DNA of 64,000 nucleotides from Hypomyces perniciosus (lineage: Eukaryota; Ascomycota; Sordariomycetes; Hypocreales; Hypocreaceae). The notes beneath the pieces are model-generated. The model was not told the origin of the DNA. It saw nothing but the letters and a program-made list of their open reading frames with translations, and did no database searches. This document shows positions 22,580 to 34,500 of the stretch, one piece after another. The stretch spans positions 3,871,501 to 3,935,500 of the forward strand of contig SPDT01000006.1 in the NCBI GenBank assembly GCA_008477525.1. The letters are read 5' to 3'. The stretch's first letter is position 1. Every line of letters begins with the position of its first letter. The position numbers and the translations under genes are program-made.

Positions 22580-22734
22580 TGACTACTTAGCAAATATCCT
22601 ACCCATTATCCAAGAATGTACGGAGTAGACAAAACAAAGACGACAGGCTAACACGATAGTGTCTCAATATTCGACAGATGCACTTGCGCCGCCCAATGCC
22701 GTATTCCCAAGGGGTATATGTCCGTTTTACCCAC
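22573..22734 (-). other. candidate alternative intron joining MoaA to MoaC
   Basis: On the minus strand the MoaA end reads ATA GGT GGG TAA, so GTGGGTAAAA, a plausible 5' splice site, overlaps the two terminal Gly codons and the stop. Splicing from 22734 to the TTAG ending at 22573 removes 162 nt, deletes Gly-Gly-stop and joins the MoaA and MoaC frames exactly (Ile, then Asp-Pro-Val-Pro). A CTAAG branch-like element lies about 15 nt before the acceptor. A second compatible pair exists, GTAAAA with the AG before the codon ATA further into MoaC. Use of either is inferred. Confidence 0.5.
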
Positions 22735-24079
22735 CTATCAAAATCATCGGCCGGTTCTTCATGTGCTCCAGCTCCCCGATGCCAGCATGCTTTGCCTTCT
22801 TTCTCTTGACAGCCATCCCGATAACGTCGAGGAGTTCAGCCTCATTCGGGGCCATTCCCAGTGGCACGTCTGACACGTTGGCCAGCCCCTGTCGGCGATT
22901 CATTTCAATCTGCCTCATAGCCTCAAAGGCCTGCTCATCAATCGGCTCACCGTTGTTAGACTTTCGCAAGATGTCGCGTAGCGATACCTCTGCATTTCCA
23001 AAGAGACAAACCTTGAGGTTTCCGTCTCCTGTGATGCGCAGCCGGTTGCAGGTGCCGCAAAAGTTGTGCGTCATGCTTGTAATGAATCCGATACGACCGG
23101 CAAACCCAGAGATCTTCCACGTCTTACTTGTATCGTTCCTCTCATCTTGGACCTTGTGGAGGCCAGGATACTTTGCCCGGATCCGGTCCAACATCTCCGA
23201 GTAGCTAAACATTTTGCCCTGGCTCCACTTGTTGCCATCGAAGGGCATATACTCAATGAAGCGTACCTCGAGGTCCTTCTCCCGCGTCAGCTCGACAAAC
23301 GGTACGATCTCCTGGTCGTTCAAGCCCCTCATCACAACGCAGTTTATCTTCAACTTGACGCCTGCTCCAAGTGAGTTGAGCTCCAGGATGCGGTCAATGC
23401 TCTTCTGGACCGCGTCAAACCCCTTTCTCCGCGTCATGATTTGGAATTGCCAAGGATCGAGGGTGTCGAGGCTCAAGTTGACACCCGTCAGCCCAGCGTC
23501 GACCATGCTGTCCAGCTTTCGATGTAGGGAGATGCCATTGGTCGTAATGCAAAGCTCTCTCAGGCCATGTGGTCGCAACGCACCGAGTTGGTGCATCAAG
23601 GGCAAGATGTCACGTCGGACCGTTGGCTCACCCCCCGTCAGCCTGATTTTCGTCACACCTTGTGAGACGAATAGGGATGAGAGAAGCACAATCTCAGGGG
23701 TGGTGAGGAGATTCCTGTCCGGGGAAAGCGGAACACCCTCCTCGGGCATACAGTAGACACACCGCAAGTTACATCTTTCGGTGACAGAAATGCGAAGGTA
23801 GTCATGCTGCCGATGGAAGGTATCTGTGAGAAACTCAGAGAAGGGCTTGGCGTCTCGGATGCGTTCCCGCCTCGAGGGTGAAGGTGAGGCAGAGTGTGAA
23901 GTCGTATGTGAGCCTGGGTGTGCCACAGCAGCGACAGTGCCCTGCCCGTGAGCCAATGATGCCGACGCAACACCTCTTCGTCCTGATGGCAAAGGCCATG
24001 TTGGTGGAAGAGTCAAAGGGGCCAAACATGGCGTGATGCATAATGGCAGCCTAGCTGCTAAATGACGTGTAGACTGCAT
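22727..24079 (-). CDS. MoaA-type GTP 3',8-cyclase (molybdopterin step 1)
   Basis: Single-exon frame of 450 residues. It is a radical SAM enzyme that converts GTP to 3',8-cyclo-GTP; in eukaryotes the step is mitochondrial. The N-terminal 4Fe-4S motif is CNLRCVYC (C103, C107, C110), the SAM-binding loop is [11 protein letters not shown] at 148-158, and the C-terminal cluster cysteines are C341, C344 and C358 ([19 protein letters not shown]). It ends NRPMILIGG; the terminal Gly-Gly is needed for MoaA activity in characterised homologues. Residues 1-90 are rich in Arg, Ala, Ser and His and low in acidic residues, consistent with a mitochondrial targeting sequence. The 3' end overlaps a candidate splice donor that would fuse it to MoaC. 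It corresponds to the A half of A. nidulans cnxABC and human MOCS1A. Confidence 0.95.
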   Translation of the reverse strand: MQSTRHLAARLPLCITPCLAPLTLPPTWPLPSGRRGVASASLAHGQGTVAAVAHPGSHTTSHSASPSPSRRERIRDAKPFSEFLTDTFHRQHDYLRISVTERCNLRCVYCMPEEGVPLSPDRNLLTTPEIVLLSSLFVSQGVTKIRLTGGEPTVRRDILPLMHQLGALRPHGLRELCITTNGISLHRKLDSMVDAGLTGVNLSLDTLDPWQFQIMTRRKGFDAVQKSIDRILELNSLGAGVKLKINCVVMRGLNDQEIVPFVELTREKDLEVRFIEYMPFDGNKWSQGKMFSYSEMLDRIRAKYPGLHKVQDERNDTSKTWKISGFAGRIGFITSMTHNFCGTCNRLRITGDGNLKVCLFGNAEVSLRDILRKSNNGEPIDEQAFEAMRQIEMNRRQGLANVSDVPLGMAPNEAELLDVIGMAVKRKKAKHAGIGELEHMKNRPMILIGG

Positions 24080-25108
24080 GCTGGCAACCTAGGAAGGGAT
24101 GCCAGGGCTCGGCGTAGTATGTACAAAGAAGTACGACGTATGGGACGGCGAAGCTGCGATGTGATATCTTTCAGGCAGACGGGAGACTCGGGAGACCACC
24201 GCCTACGCCGACGCCATATTGGTGTGACTGTGCGACTAACAGGCCGAAAAGCGCCAGCGGAAGCGATCCGGATGGCTGTGATGGGTGGATGATAGATAGA
24301 TGGTGGACAAACACGCTCAGATCATCTCTCGTATCCCTCCCCTCTCCGATGATGCAGCGGCCCAGCCTGGTCAGGTGAGAATACCAGTGGCCCTGTCCGT
24401 ATGCTCTACTCGTAGATTGGTGGCAACTAAGCCGGGACTGCAGCGATCCGGAAAGAAAAATGGTAACGATACTGGTGATGTCTGTGGAGAGAGAGGGAGA
24501 GAACGGAACAATGCCATTATTAGTGCGGTTCGAATAGTAATCTGGAGTACGGAGTAGTGACGGTTGACATGCAGAACAAACGGGCTAAGGAACGTGGCGC
24601 TAAGCCAAGGAGGGACATGGAGGAAAACGCCCACACCACTCTCTTGGCACCTATTCTTATTACTACATGCCTGACGATATTACGGAGTAGTACTTCGTAC
24701 GTACATATCTACAAATCTACATCGTTCGCTCTCGGACACGCCAGCATACAGTAGTGTGTGTACACATCACAAACACAGTTGTCGTCCGTCTTGTCGTTTG
24801 AAGCTGTGCAACACAAAGAGGGCGGGTGAGCGTTTTGCTTTTCAGAGTGGCAAACCACTGCGAATACGGACGGAGTACATACATGCTGGCTGCCTTGTGC
24901 CACGCACTCTGCGCTCTGTTTGCTGCCCTTGGTGATGGCGTTTGGAAGGCATGCATAGCTGGACCGAAGCACACGAGAAGTTCTGTTCGGTCTGTGTCCG
25001 AGTCCTGATAGGACCACGGCTTTGCCTCTGCTGCCAATTCGTTCCTGCACGACACTCAGAAGAGAAGCCCCTGCTGTGCAGACGCCGGCAGAGAACCATC
25101 AGGTCCTA
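24080..25108. other. divergent intergenic region, no gene
   Basis: Separates the divergent MoaA and WRAP73 genes and holds both promoters. It carries TACGGAGTA motifs near 24547, 24681 and 24868 and a GA run near 24489-24500. Small open frames here have no protein character. Confidence 0.5.
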
Positions 25109-26844
25109 ATGCACTGCTCTGCAGCATTCAAGTGTATGTACTATCTATGCATGAAATCGCTTGCCCTCACGGCTGATGGATACTGACTATTGGATTGTAC
25201 TTGCACAGCATCGCCCCACTGCAAGCCGAGTCCAGATGGACGGCTGATTGCTACCCTCAGTTCCTCGACCGTTATCATCCGGTCAACTGAGACGCTACGG
25301 GTCACGAATGTCGTGAAACTAGGCCCTGCTTCTGGTCCTGCTTCTGGCCCTGCTTCCGCATCGGCCTCTACCTCTACTTCCACCCTCTTGTGGGCTCCAG
25401 CTTCTTCCAAATTTCTTGTCTCTGCAGCTGACCAGTTGCATGTGTTTGCTGCTGTGCGTGGCTCATCGTTCCATGCTACAATCCGCAACCATGTTTCCAC
25501 CAGTGGCAAGCCCTCTGTTATCCAGTTCGGCGCCCGAGATACAGAGCTTTTGGTTTGGTCTGCTTCTGGGCTGAAACTCCTCATCTTCGATCTTTGCACC
25601 GCCAAAGTGGTCGAGATCGCTAGCCCCAAGTTTCACCAGCCTACATCTGCCTCACGAGGATTGTCCTTTCGCCCAGATACCGGGCACATGGCGCTGTTGA
25701 CCCGCATTGGCGGCAAAGATCTTGTTAGCCTCCACCATCCCGTTAGCCGCCAAGTGCTCAGATCCTGGAGCCCGGAAACACTCGATGCACAGGGCCTCAC
25801 GTGGACTCCCAATGGCCAATGGCTTCTTCTATGGGAGTCGGCAGCCCAAGGCCATCGCCTTGTCCTTTATGCCGCTGACGGCCAACACTTCCGCACCATT
25901 GGCGCCTCCAGTCTCTTGAAGGAGCTAGACGCCGATCTAGAACCGGGAATCAAGCTCTGCCAGCTCAGCCCCGATGCAAAATTGTGTGCTGTTTGTGACC
26001 ATAGCAGGGGTATCGCTGTCCTTAGCGCACAGTCTTGGAGAGCAAGCTTGAGGTTGCTTCATCCCACCACCATTGTCCCAAAAGACACTCTCCAAGTAAG
26101 TACATACCCCCTCACCACCCGTACATATAGTATTGGTCAAGATCCACCCTCTGATCACCGTTCAAGGTGTGGCAGGAACAAATCGAAACCTCTTCGCCTT
26201 CGGGGCGATCCACACACACTTTCCTCCGGGCAACCCAAATGCTATCGCCCCCGGGACCGTCCGCTGAAGGCAAAGCTTCGGTGGCGGAACTCAGGTCAGG
26301 TTGCTCCATGGCTACATTCGATGCTTCATCAACTCTTCTGGCAACTAGGCTCGACGATTCACCGTGCACTTTGTGGATATGGGACGTTGCGGCAGCTGAA
26401 CTTAGAGCCGTTCTCATCTTTCACGCCGCTGTCAACTTCCAATGGCATCCAAGCTCCCGCGAGCTACTCTTGGTGACATGCCAAGACGCAACCCAGCATG
26501 GCGTGGCTTTCATCTGGGATCCATTGTCAAACGGGCCTACGACCGTAGCCCCGGAGGACCACCTACCGAATGGAAGAGCGGTGGGCAAGACGCAGGTTGT
26601 GTGGATCAATAGCGAAACCGAATTCCCGGTACTATTAGTCTCGGACGTCCAACAATACCGTTTCTTATGTCCGTTGAGCGCAAACCAAGCCTCCAACCCT
26701 TGGAAGCATATGCCTGAAGGTCAATGGGACGATGGAGTTGGAGATTTTGATGGCCCGACACCGGCCCGGGACGTAGTGGACGACGCGGACATCGCGGAGC
26801 AAACATCAATCATGGACGATACATTTTCCTTCAAGAATGTTTGA
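25109..26844 (+). CDS. WRAP73/Wdr8-like WD40 protein
   Basis: Three exons (25109-25133, 25209-26095, 26167-26844) encode 529 residues. WRAP73 proteins act at centrosomes and spindle pole bodies with SSX2IP/Msd1-type partners to anchor microtubules. The 25-nt first coding exon gives MHCSAAFK, and splicing yields FKSSPHCKPSPDGRLIATLS, which matches the family start FKxSSxxCKxSPDG. Later blocks include GLTWTPNGQWLLLWESAAQG, LCQLSPDAKLCAVCDH and the diagnostic LATRLDDSPCTLWIWDVAAA followed by NFQWHPSSRELLLV. A GPAS-GPAS-GPAS then Ser/Ala/Thr insert at about 51-72 is unusual. Introns start GTATGT and GTAAGT. The acidic tail (DGPTPARDVVDDADIAEQTS) lies beyond the propeller. The family call is good; the spindle pole role is known from other organisms. 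Confidence 0.88.
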
Positions 26845-28185
26845 ATTTCCTAGTAGCCAATCAAAGGACCAAGCGTCTAGCCCACACTGTTGTTTGCATA
26901 CGTGGAAATTGTTCAGCCTATGCCTCGGGCAGCCTCAGAAGCGAGCCGTTCGTACCCTCCAAGTTGGCGGCGAACACTGGGTAGCCCACCGATACTACTA
27001 CTAAGTTGCTTTCAACACGCGATCTCCGGCCGCAAGTCTATGTCTGGTTACATCGTGGCGTCTCTTTTGACGAACCAGCATCAAGCGTCAACGTGCAATA
27101 AGGAAGTCCAGCGTTTCCTCTTTTCTCACGCTTGCCAGGGTATTAGGACTTGGAACATGGCCAAAAAGCGTTCCAAACAAGGGTGGATTATATGGTCCAA
27201 TAAACCCCTACCTGGATATGAAGTGATTGATGATGAGAGCTTCAATGCTGTCTCTATCATATTTCCAGCGCAAATTCTACCGCCATTATGCCCAGCAGGC
27301 GTCAAGATTGAGCCCACGCCATCTGTACACCCCGATTATTTTCGGCGGAGTATCGTTTTCCAGATTCGTGGATACACTCCTCGCCAAGATGTTGCATATG
27401 ACATGTCTCATGCAGTAGTAACGGGATAGGCCTAGTCCTCGTATGGTGCACGGCGCATTGACACCCTGCATTCATGCCACTTTAATTAGGGCGCTGCGAT
27501 TTCTCGTACTTCGATCTGGCTTCTGGGGTACTACTATCCGCCATGATCCATCATGACAAGCATCAAAGCGTGGCAAACCGCTGGATCAGAGTCTCTGAAC
27601 GACTGTGGTCCACCGACATCTTGCAGGAACCCTGTGGAATCCCGGCCTGCCCAACCCTTGGCTTAAGGCTGAGATGTGAGAGGAGGAGTCGCAATGCAAT
27701 GACCCAGCTCAGCAAACACCCAAAAGTACTCCATACGAAGTACATACTTGTAGGCTGGACTCGAGGGCGGTTGGATGTGCGGGTCGTATGTCTGTATACT
27801 TGGCCACCAATGCTCCACTGCCGGCAAGTACGTGTAGGTACATGACAAGCAGTTGACTTTGACTTCTGTGATGATGTCCTACTACCCGGCTCCTGGATTG
27901 CCTCAAGCCCCTGCTCCTTGCCCGAGAGGCTTTCCTATAAAACCTCTCTCTCTCCTTGAAGGAGCCGCTAGACTGAGGCCTTCGATGTTTCTGGCATTGG
28001 CTCTGCGTTGCGTTTCCCACAACCCCCTTATCAACGACGTTTTCAAACTGGTGGCTCCTATTCATAGTGCACGTCGTATAGTTGCCCGGCGCGTTACCAT
28101 TACGGAGTCGCACACGGCTTACCAAATCCTGGAACCTTGCACGAGAATCATACTAGAGAGCGTTGTGCGAACAGTTTGTCTTATC
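26845..28185. other. intergenic, no gene recognised
   Basis: One open frame of 179 codons at 26890-27429 has no recognisable motif and looks random. The reading frame of the RRM gene stays open upstream to 27853, but the sequence there is not protein-like and is probably its 5' leader. A TACGAAGTA motif lies near 27734. Confidence 0.45.
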
Positions 28186-29806
28186 ATGTCATCCAAACCG
28201 TCCAAATCGAGTTCCTCGGAGAACACAATCCAAGCGGATGTTGGACCTGGAGACAAGACTGGCATCTATTATATCACCATCTGCAATGTTTGTCGCCACA
28301 TCCCAGACTCTGGTTCCATCTAACCTGGTTGACTCTTAGCTCCCTTTCGGATCGTCGTGGCAGGAGTTGAAGGACTGGCTGCGCCAGGCTTGCACTGTTG
28401 ATCACATCGAGCTGTTCCAGACCAGTACATCGGGATGGATTCGTCTCAGAGGGAAACAGAACTTCGAGAAGGCTTGGAGTACGCCCCCGCAATTGCTAAT
28501 ACACGTATATCTCTTCGTCCCGGAACGCAGCGCTAAGTGGTGACTAGGGCATATTAACACCGTCGACTTCAAAGGGCGTTCTATCATCGCCTCTGACAAG
28601 AACAAGACCGAGTCGATCAAGATCAAAGAACTGGTCGAAAGCCCGTCGCATTACAAAAAGGAACGGAAATCGCCTACATCGAAGATCCCCTATTTTCAGA
28701 CTCCGCGGCCAACGCGCTACGGACCGCAGCATGCGTCAACACAGTACTCGGCAGCATCTTACGGTCAGGTACGGGCGCCTTCGACGCTTCTCTCCTGTCA
28801 CTATCCTGCATGTACTTTATTTGACAATGCCTGTATGATGCAGTTCTATATGCATGGATACCCACAAAGCAACGGCGGCGTGAGCTACTCTGCAAGTCCT
28901 GTCGCGATGTCAGCGTACAACGCTACACCAACCATCCCTCACCAGACCCTAGTCGATCCTTATGCCGGAACAAGTCCTGGCCTTGGCTACGGAGAGCAAC
29001 ACTCGCCGAGTGTTGGCTCTGCCGGTCGATCCCCGTATGAGGGTGTACAGTACGTGATGCCGTATTGCACTCAGCCTGCGGCCGCGTCGTACACAAATGC
29101 TTACAGCAACACGGCGGAACCTGTCAACCCCAATGTGTACATTCAAACCGAGCCCCGCAAGATTCTTATTAGGCAATTGCCTCGCCAGGCGACCGCTGAG
29201 GAAATCACGGCTTGGATACAGGGCACAACGAGGCAATATGCTCAGGAGATCAGCTGCATTGAGGTTCCGCCGAACGACAAGAATCGCGCCCGAGGCCATG
29301 CCTACGTCATTTTCAAAACCACGGAAGCGGCTCAGGCAGCTATAGGACTGCTAGACCAGGCCCTTTTCCATCCTTACCAAGTCTCGGCTCGGTTTACCAG
29401 AGAAGGGGTCAAGGTAAACGAGCAGGAGTCCACCCTAGCGTCTACTTCCCCACACACTCGCAAAGATACAAAGGGGGCTCGCAATGGCGGATCGAAGGGC
29501 CATCGGATGCGATACAAGGAGTGTGGGCCGTCTCCCTACTATGGCCACAGCAAACCGGAGAAGAAGAAGACCATCAAGACTTTCGGGAAGAGGGAGATTA
29601 AAGCTTCCGAGACGAGGGAGACTAGTCCTCTCGAATGGAAGGGGATTGAATGGAAGGAAATCGAATGGAAGGAGATCGAGACCCCCCCGAAGGAGAACAA
29701 GCCAATGGAGAGGAAGGCGACCCGGGCTGAAGGTCAGCCAGTGGAGAAAGAGAACAAGGTCTGGCCTGTCATTGCGGATGGGTCGTCTCGCCAGCGTGCA
29801 GAGTAG
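28186..29806 (+). CDS. two-RRM RNA-binding protein
   Basis: Four exons (28186-28287, 28340-28478, 28548-28768, 28844-29806) encode 474 residues; introns start GTTTGT, GTACGC and GTACGG and keep frame. RRM1 begins KTGIYYITICNLPFGSSWQE (about 24-43) and spans the first two junctions, with RNP2-like ITICNL. RRM2 at about 259-340 has RNP2 ILIRQLP and RNP1-like RGHAYVIF at 304-311. Between them is a Tyr/Pro/Ser/Gly-rich, prion-like linker. The C-terminal 120 residues are Lys/Glu-rich and contain near-repeats of EWKGIEWKEIEWKEIE. I do not know a named orthologue; the general role is RNA binding. The start at 28186 (MSSKPSKSSSSEN) is preferred, although the frame remains open upstream. Confidence 0.8.
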
Positions 29807-31561
29807 AGGGGAATGCCTATCCCTCTTCTCTCGCTCATGTTGTTGGCCGTTTGCAGGATGAGGCTGAGTGCTTGCTTATGAAGCCCTTATTAGAGGTCGC
29901 ACTGGTCACGGAGTTGGGAGGTTCTTTTGTCGTCTTTCTTTCTGGCCAGCTCATACCAGTGCCAGCCATACCACTTGTTCGCCTTTCAGGGCCAGACTAG
30001 TGTTTTGGGTGTCGTGTGGAGCGAAGCGCCACGGGCTTTGTTGGCGGGACGGAGTCAAAAATTGGACGGAGTGGTATTAGTTGGAGGCTTTCCATGTGGT
30101 ATTCTCCCGAACGCGACACCGACAATTTACTACTTACTACTTACATGTGCTTCATGTCTCGGACACCCTTGTTTGGTCTGCTTGGTTTGTGTATCCTTGC
30201 ATGAGCTTGTGCATCCATACTACTTTTACGGAGTACGACGTGCAGCAACCTCGCATGGCCAGCCGTCTCGAGGCCGTCATAGTTATGTGTACATTGGTTG
30301 GTGATGCCACGACTCTGCCCTTTGTGTAGTAGTCATATGCAGACTAGCTGACCGGTCCTCTATAAATGGATCACAAACTTTGTGCAATACGACTGGTAGG
30401 ATCTGATATGTAGTCATAGCACAGTGGGTAGCCTAAACGAGTACGGAGTAGCAGGAGAAGTAGGAGGTAATAATATCCGCTGGAGAAACCGGGTAGCCGG
30501 GACGGGCCTCCCACCAGCTATGGTGCTAGCTTTATGCATGAGAACCTCGTAACGTATGCATATGTACTGACTACTCCGTAGGTGTGTTTCGGAGAAAACC
30601 AACAGGCTTGCAGCAACGAGCTGTATGCGTGTCTGTGTGTCTCGTCTGTTTGTCCCTTATGCATGTCGCACCATGTTGGTGGGGGCTATGGGAGATGCCG
30701 CAGCGTCATGACTTTCGTCTCCGTATCTATTCGTGTATGTATTCATAGATGTAAATAAGTTGTGTATTTTGAATTTCGTATTGCATAGATATTTGTATTG
30801 CATACCTAGATATATAACAAGGTATGTATGGGCATACAGAGTCAAACGACAGCAACGGCGTCGTACGGAGTAGTACTTTGGCTTTACATGCTTTCTTTGT
30901 TTGTCTGCCCTCAAGCGGGACACAACATGTAATAATAACAGATGCATTCGAAACCGGGCTGCAAAGTTGCACCCCGGACGACATGGCCGACGTGCAGCTC
31001 ATCATACCAGCATGTACATACAAAGTACGGAGTACAGAGTATGTATTTGAAATGAACGGTACTTCGTATATTCGTACATGTCAAAGTCATTACGGAGTAT
31101 TGTTGCCTGATCTCAAACTGGCCAGTAGGCATGCCTCATCACCTACCACAAGACCCTCCAATACCCCCTGCACGTCATGCAGGCAATCTTCCCCAGATCT
31201 CATCTTGTCATTTAAATCTCTGTGCCAACGTGGAGCACCATGTAGTGTAGCTCCGACATCCTGGTCGGTATGTTATTCCCATTGCCCACCTTCGGGAGCA
31301 TCCGCCAATTCCTTCAGGGAGGAGACCTGGCAGCGAGGGGGCCAACATGCCGCCATAAAGCGCGCTGCATGGATCCGCTGGCCACGTAGGTGCCTCATAT
31401 CTTGTCCGTACCGGCATGTACCTTGTGCTTAGATACACGCCTGCATGTGTTTGGCCCCCAGCGGAGGTTTGCATGAAAGCTGATGTACTTGATCCTGGCA
31501 AGATCTGCGATGCTACCCCAAGCCACCCGTGACTGGCCGCTGAGGCTCAAGGAGCCCCCGT
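29807..31561. other. intergenic, motif-rich, no gene
   Basis: No gene accepted in 1.75 kb. At least six TACGGAGTA-type motifs occur (near 30228, 30440, 30575, 30863, 31026 and 31090), plus AT-rich microsatellite-like DNA around 30720-30830. The region separates the 3' ends of the RRM and LAA1 genes. Confidence 0.5.
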
Positions 31562-34500
31562 CTAACCACCGAAATTCATCTTCAATGTGATAGTTGGCTG
31601 GTTGGTTTCGCTGGCAGTAGCCTTCTCTGCACCATCTGCGACTTGGCGTCCTGAACGGATCACCTCCTCGAGGAAGGCTCTCTGGCCACCGCTCAGTCCA
31701 CCAACAATCGCTCGGAAAACCCCCTGGTCGACGGCTGCTAGCTCAAGCAGACGCGTGCTCGTTTCAGCATAGACCTCATCCCCTTCCCCGGTCGCCCTCG
31801 TCATAAGAGCCGGGATGACCACGGACATTGCAGCCGGGACCCGGTCCAGCTTGGCTGAGCCAACATAGAGGCACAGCGTATGGCTGACAAGTGACCGAGC
31901 TCGTTCAGGATCCTCAGGCTCCACATCGGTCACAAAGGCGATCAATCGCGGGAAGAGATAGCGGGCAATGCTGAGGTCTGCTGATGTGGGCGCTGCTTGT
32001 AACATTAATGACCTGATGCAGTTTGCGGCAATCTTGGCAGTCTTGGAACAATGCATGTTAGTCAAAGCACCGGGGAGACTCGGCATGGGGGCGTGTACTT
32101 ACCATTCGATCGGTGAGGCAATCCAAGACCTCATCCAGGTAGCGCGCAACAAGGGGCTCAGTGGCAGGGAGTTGATTCCTGCCACTTGTGAAGAGAATCG
32201 TGGTGGCAAGAAGACAATTTTTAACAGCGGCTAGAGACGTCGGTGTCTCTCGCTTCTGAGCATTTAGATAAATCGATAGGAAGCGACGGAGGCAGCCTTG
32301 TAGTTGGATATCGGTGGCTGATGGCCCATTGGCCAAGTCCTTCCTTGATCTGGACATGCTGGCTACAAATCGCTTCAGCGTAGCAAGCGATTGGGGCACA
32401 ATCACCTCCTGGCAGTCGGGTGTAGCAAGAATGGTTGCAAAGATATGGATTATGCATGCATGAAGGTCCGTCTTGATGATTGACGGAAAGACCTCGGCAG
32501 CATCCACCAGTGCATTCAGCGATGTATTGATAAGGAGGATGGCCTCTCCATTTATTTGATGTCTTGTCGGCTGGTTGCCTTCTGAGAGATTCGGCACAAT
32601 GCCTGACAGTACAAGGACAATGATTCGAGTTAGTTCAAATAACTGATCAATGTCCTCGGAAAGATCGCCATCCTCTTCTGTCTGCCTTCTAGCGGAGGGG
32701 TGAGTGACACACAAATCTCTGGCAACCTCTACTATGACGCTTTGAACGTCTAAGCCCTCCGTAAGTACAAGGCGATCAAGCAAGTCCATTGTCTCTGAAA
32801 AGACATCAGCACGGTAGATGGCATGCCCACTAACGCTGGGATGCAAAATCTTCTTCAACGCCTGGAGAATGGCTAGCATCTGCTCTTGTGTTGCAAGGGA
32901 ATTGTCCTGTCCGGGGCGAATCGCAAGGGCTTCAAAAGCAAGACCAAATAGTACGAAGAAGAAAGCAACAGGTTCATCCCGGTAATTGATGCCCGGAACC
33001 TTGCTGTGTCCATTGGTGGCAGTAGCACTTGACTCTTTCCCATCTAAGGCGTCGAATACAAATTCGCTGTCTTGTTCGATTAGGCTTGCAATAGCATCGA
33101 CCAACTTGAGCCACGAGTCCTGGTAGAAGCGAAGTAGAGTCTCTCTATTCAGAGCTGCGTAAATAGTATCGAGGCTGCCAGATAGCGAAGGGGGTCCTAG
33201 CGTCATGGAGATGTCCGGTTCGAATCGAAGTCGTGCAAACTCTCGGAGCGACTCAAGCCAGAGAGGCGTCAATTTGCCAATATGCGGCTTTATGACATCC
33301 AGGAGATATTTCTGCTCGGTGCTGGCAACCTGTAGTTCAGCCCAAGCAGAGAAGACCGATATTTTGACCATGACCTGTGCGTTAGAGCTAAGGCCCTTCA
33401 ACTCTCCAATCCCTGCATTTTCATTCTCAGTGGAGAAGTTCTCCAAGGCGCTCACGAGCGTCTTCAAAATGCGACCCATCCTGTCGACATCGGTAACAAT
33501 GCCAATTGCAATAAAGCTGGCACACACGTTGACGGCCTCCGAAGCCAACTCTGGAGATGAATCGGCGGCAAAGGCTGGCGTGAGAGCTGAGCTGATTTGA
33601 GCTTGATACTGCTCCAAGAGCATAGCTTCCTCAAAGTCTGGGTCGAGTGTTTTCCCAAACATCTTGAGAACGGCACCGATGATTTTGAGACCCCAGATGC
33701 GAAGTTCCAAGACACTTGATGTTGACGCGGAAAAAGCTATACGAACAACATCGGCAATCTTGTTCTGCAATGCAAGTTGGGCGTGGGACTCTCCGTTGGC
33801 CGCGACATCCTTTGCCACAATGGCGAACATATCATAGATACAGCTGATTGCAAACGTTGTAACTTGCCACCGTAGAGGCTCAGCTGCTGATGGAGCATCA
33901 CTCTTGTCCTCTTTGGTAGCAGCAGAAGCAGATGCGAAGCCTGCGACTTCCTCGTCCTGCAAATCAGGAAGCCCACCTGACGTAGTTTTAGAAGCGCTCT
34001 CTTCTTCTATGGATTTTGCTCTGGTCATTTTAAGAACCGTTTGGAAGCGCTGAAGCCATGTACTGGTTTCATTGAGGCATGTTTGATGCATCCAATTTCG
34101 AATGGTGTTCCGAATGCCATCGTGAGACGGCTCTGTATCCAATACAAGCCAAAGATGATCTTCGAACCCCTTGTCTGCTTCTCTGAGAACATCTCGTGGA
34201 TCTCTCTTCATGATGTTGTAAATACCGTCTACGGCAACATCTCGCAAGGCTGTGTGCTCAGATGATAGGTATTTCTGAAGTACCTTGACATAGTCTGCAA
34301 AGTGCATTTGTCCCGGGGCATACAAAGAGAGATGCTCTAGACAGCCTAATGCAGCCTGTTCAGTAAATACGTCGTCTTCCTTCTGAAATTGCTCAACCAA
34401 AGTGAAGATTAGCTCTCTTGACTTGTTAGCGTCCTGCAGGTCGGGGCCTAAGACGTTGATGAGCGAATCGACACATCGGGTAATGGCTGCCGTGGTAGAC

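Noticed and set aside
26890..27429. 179-codon frame downstream of WRAP73
   Set aside because: Random composition, no motif, no convincing leader or introns.
33200..33240. GGTTCGAATC string resembling a tRNA B-box
   Set aside because: Lies inside the LAA1 coding sequence with no A-box or stems.
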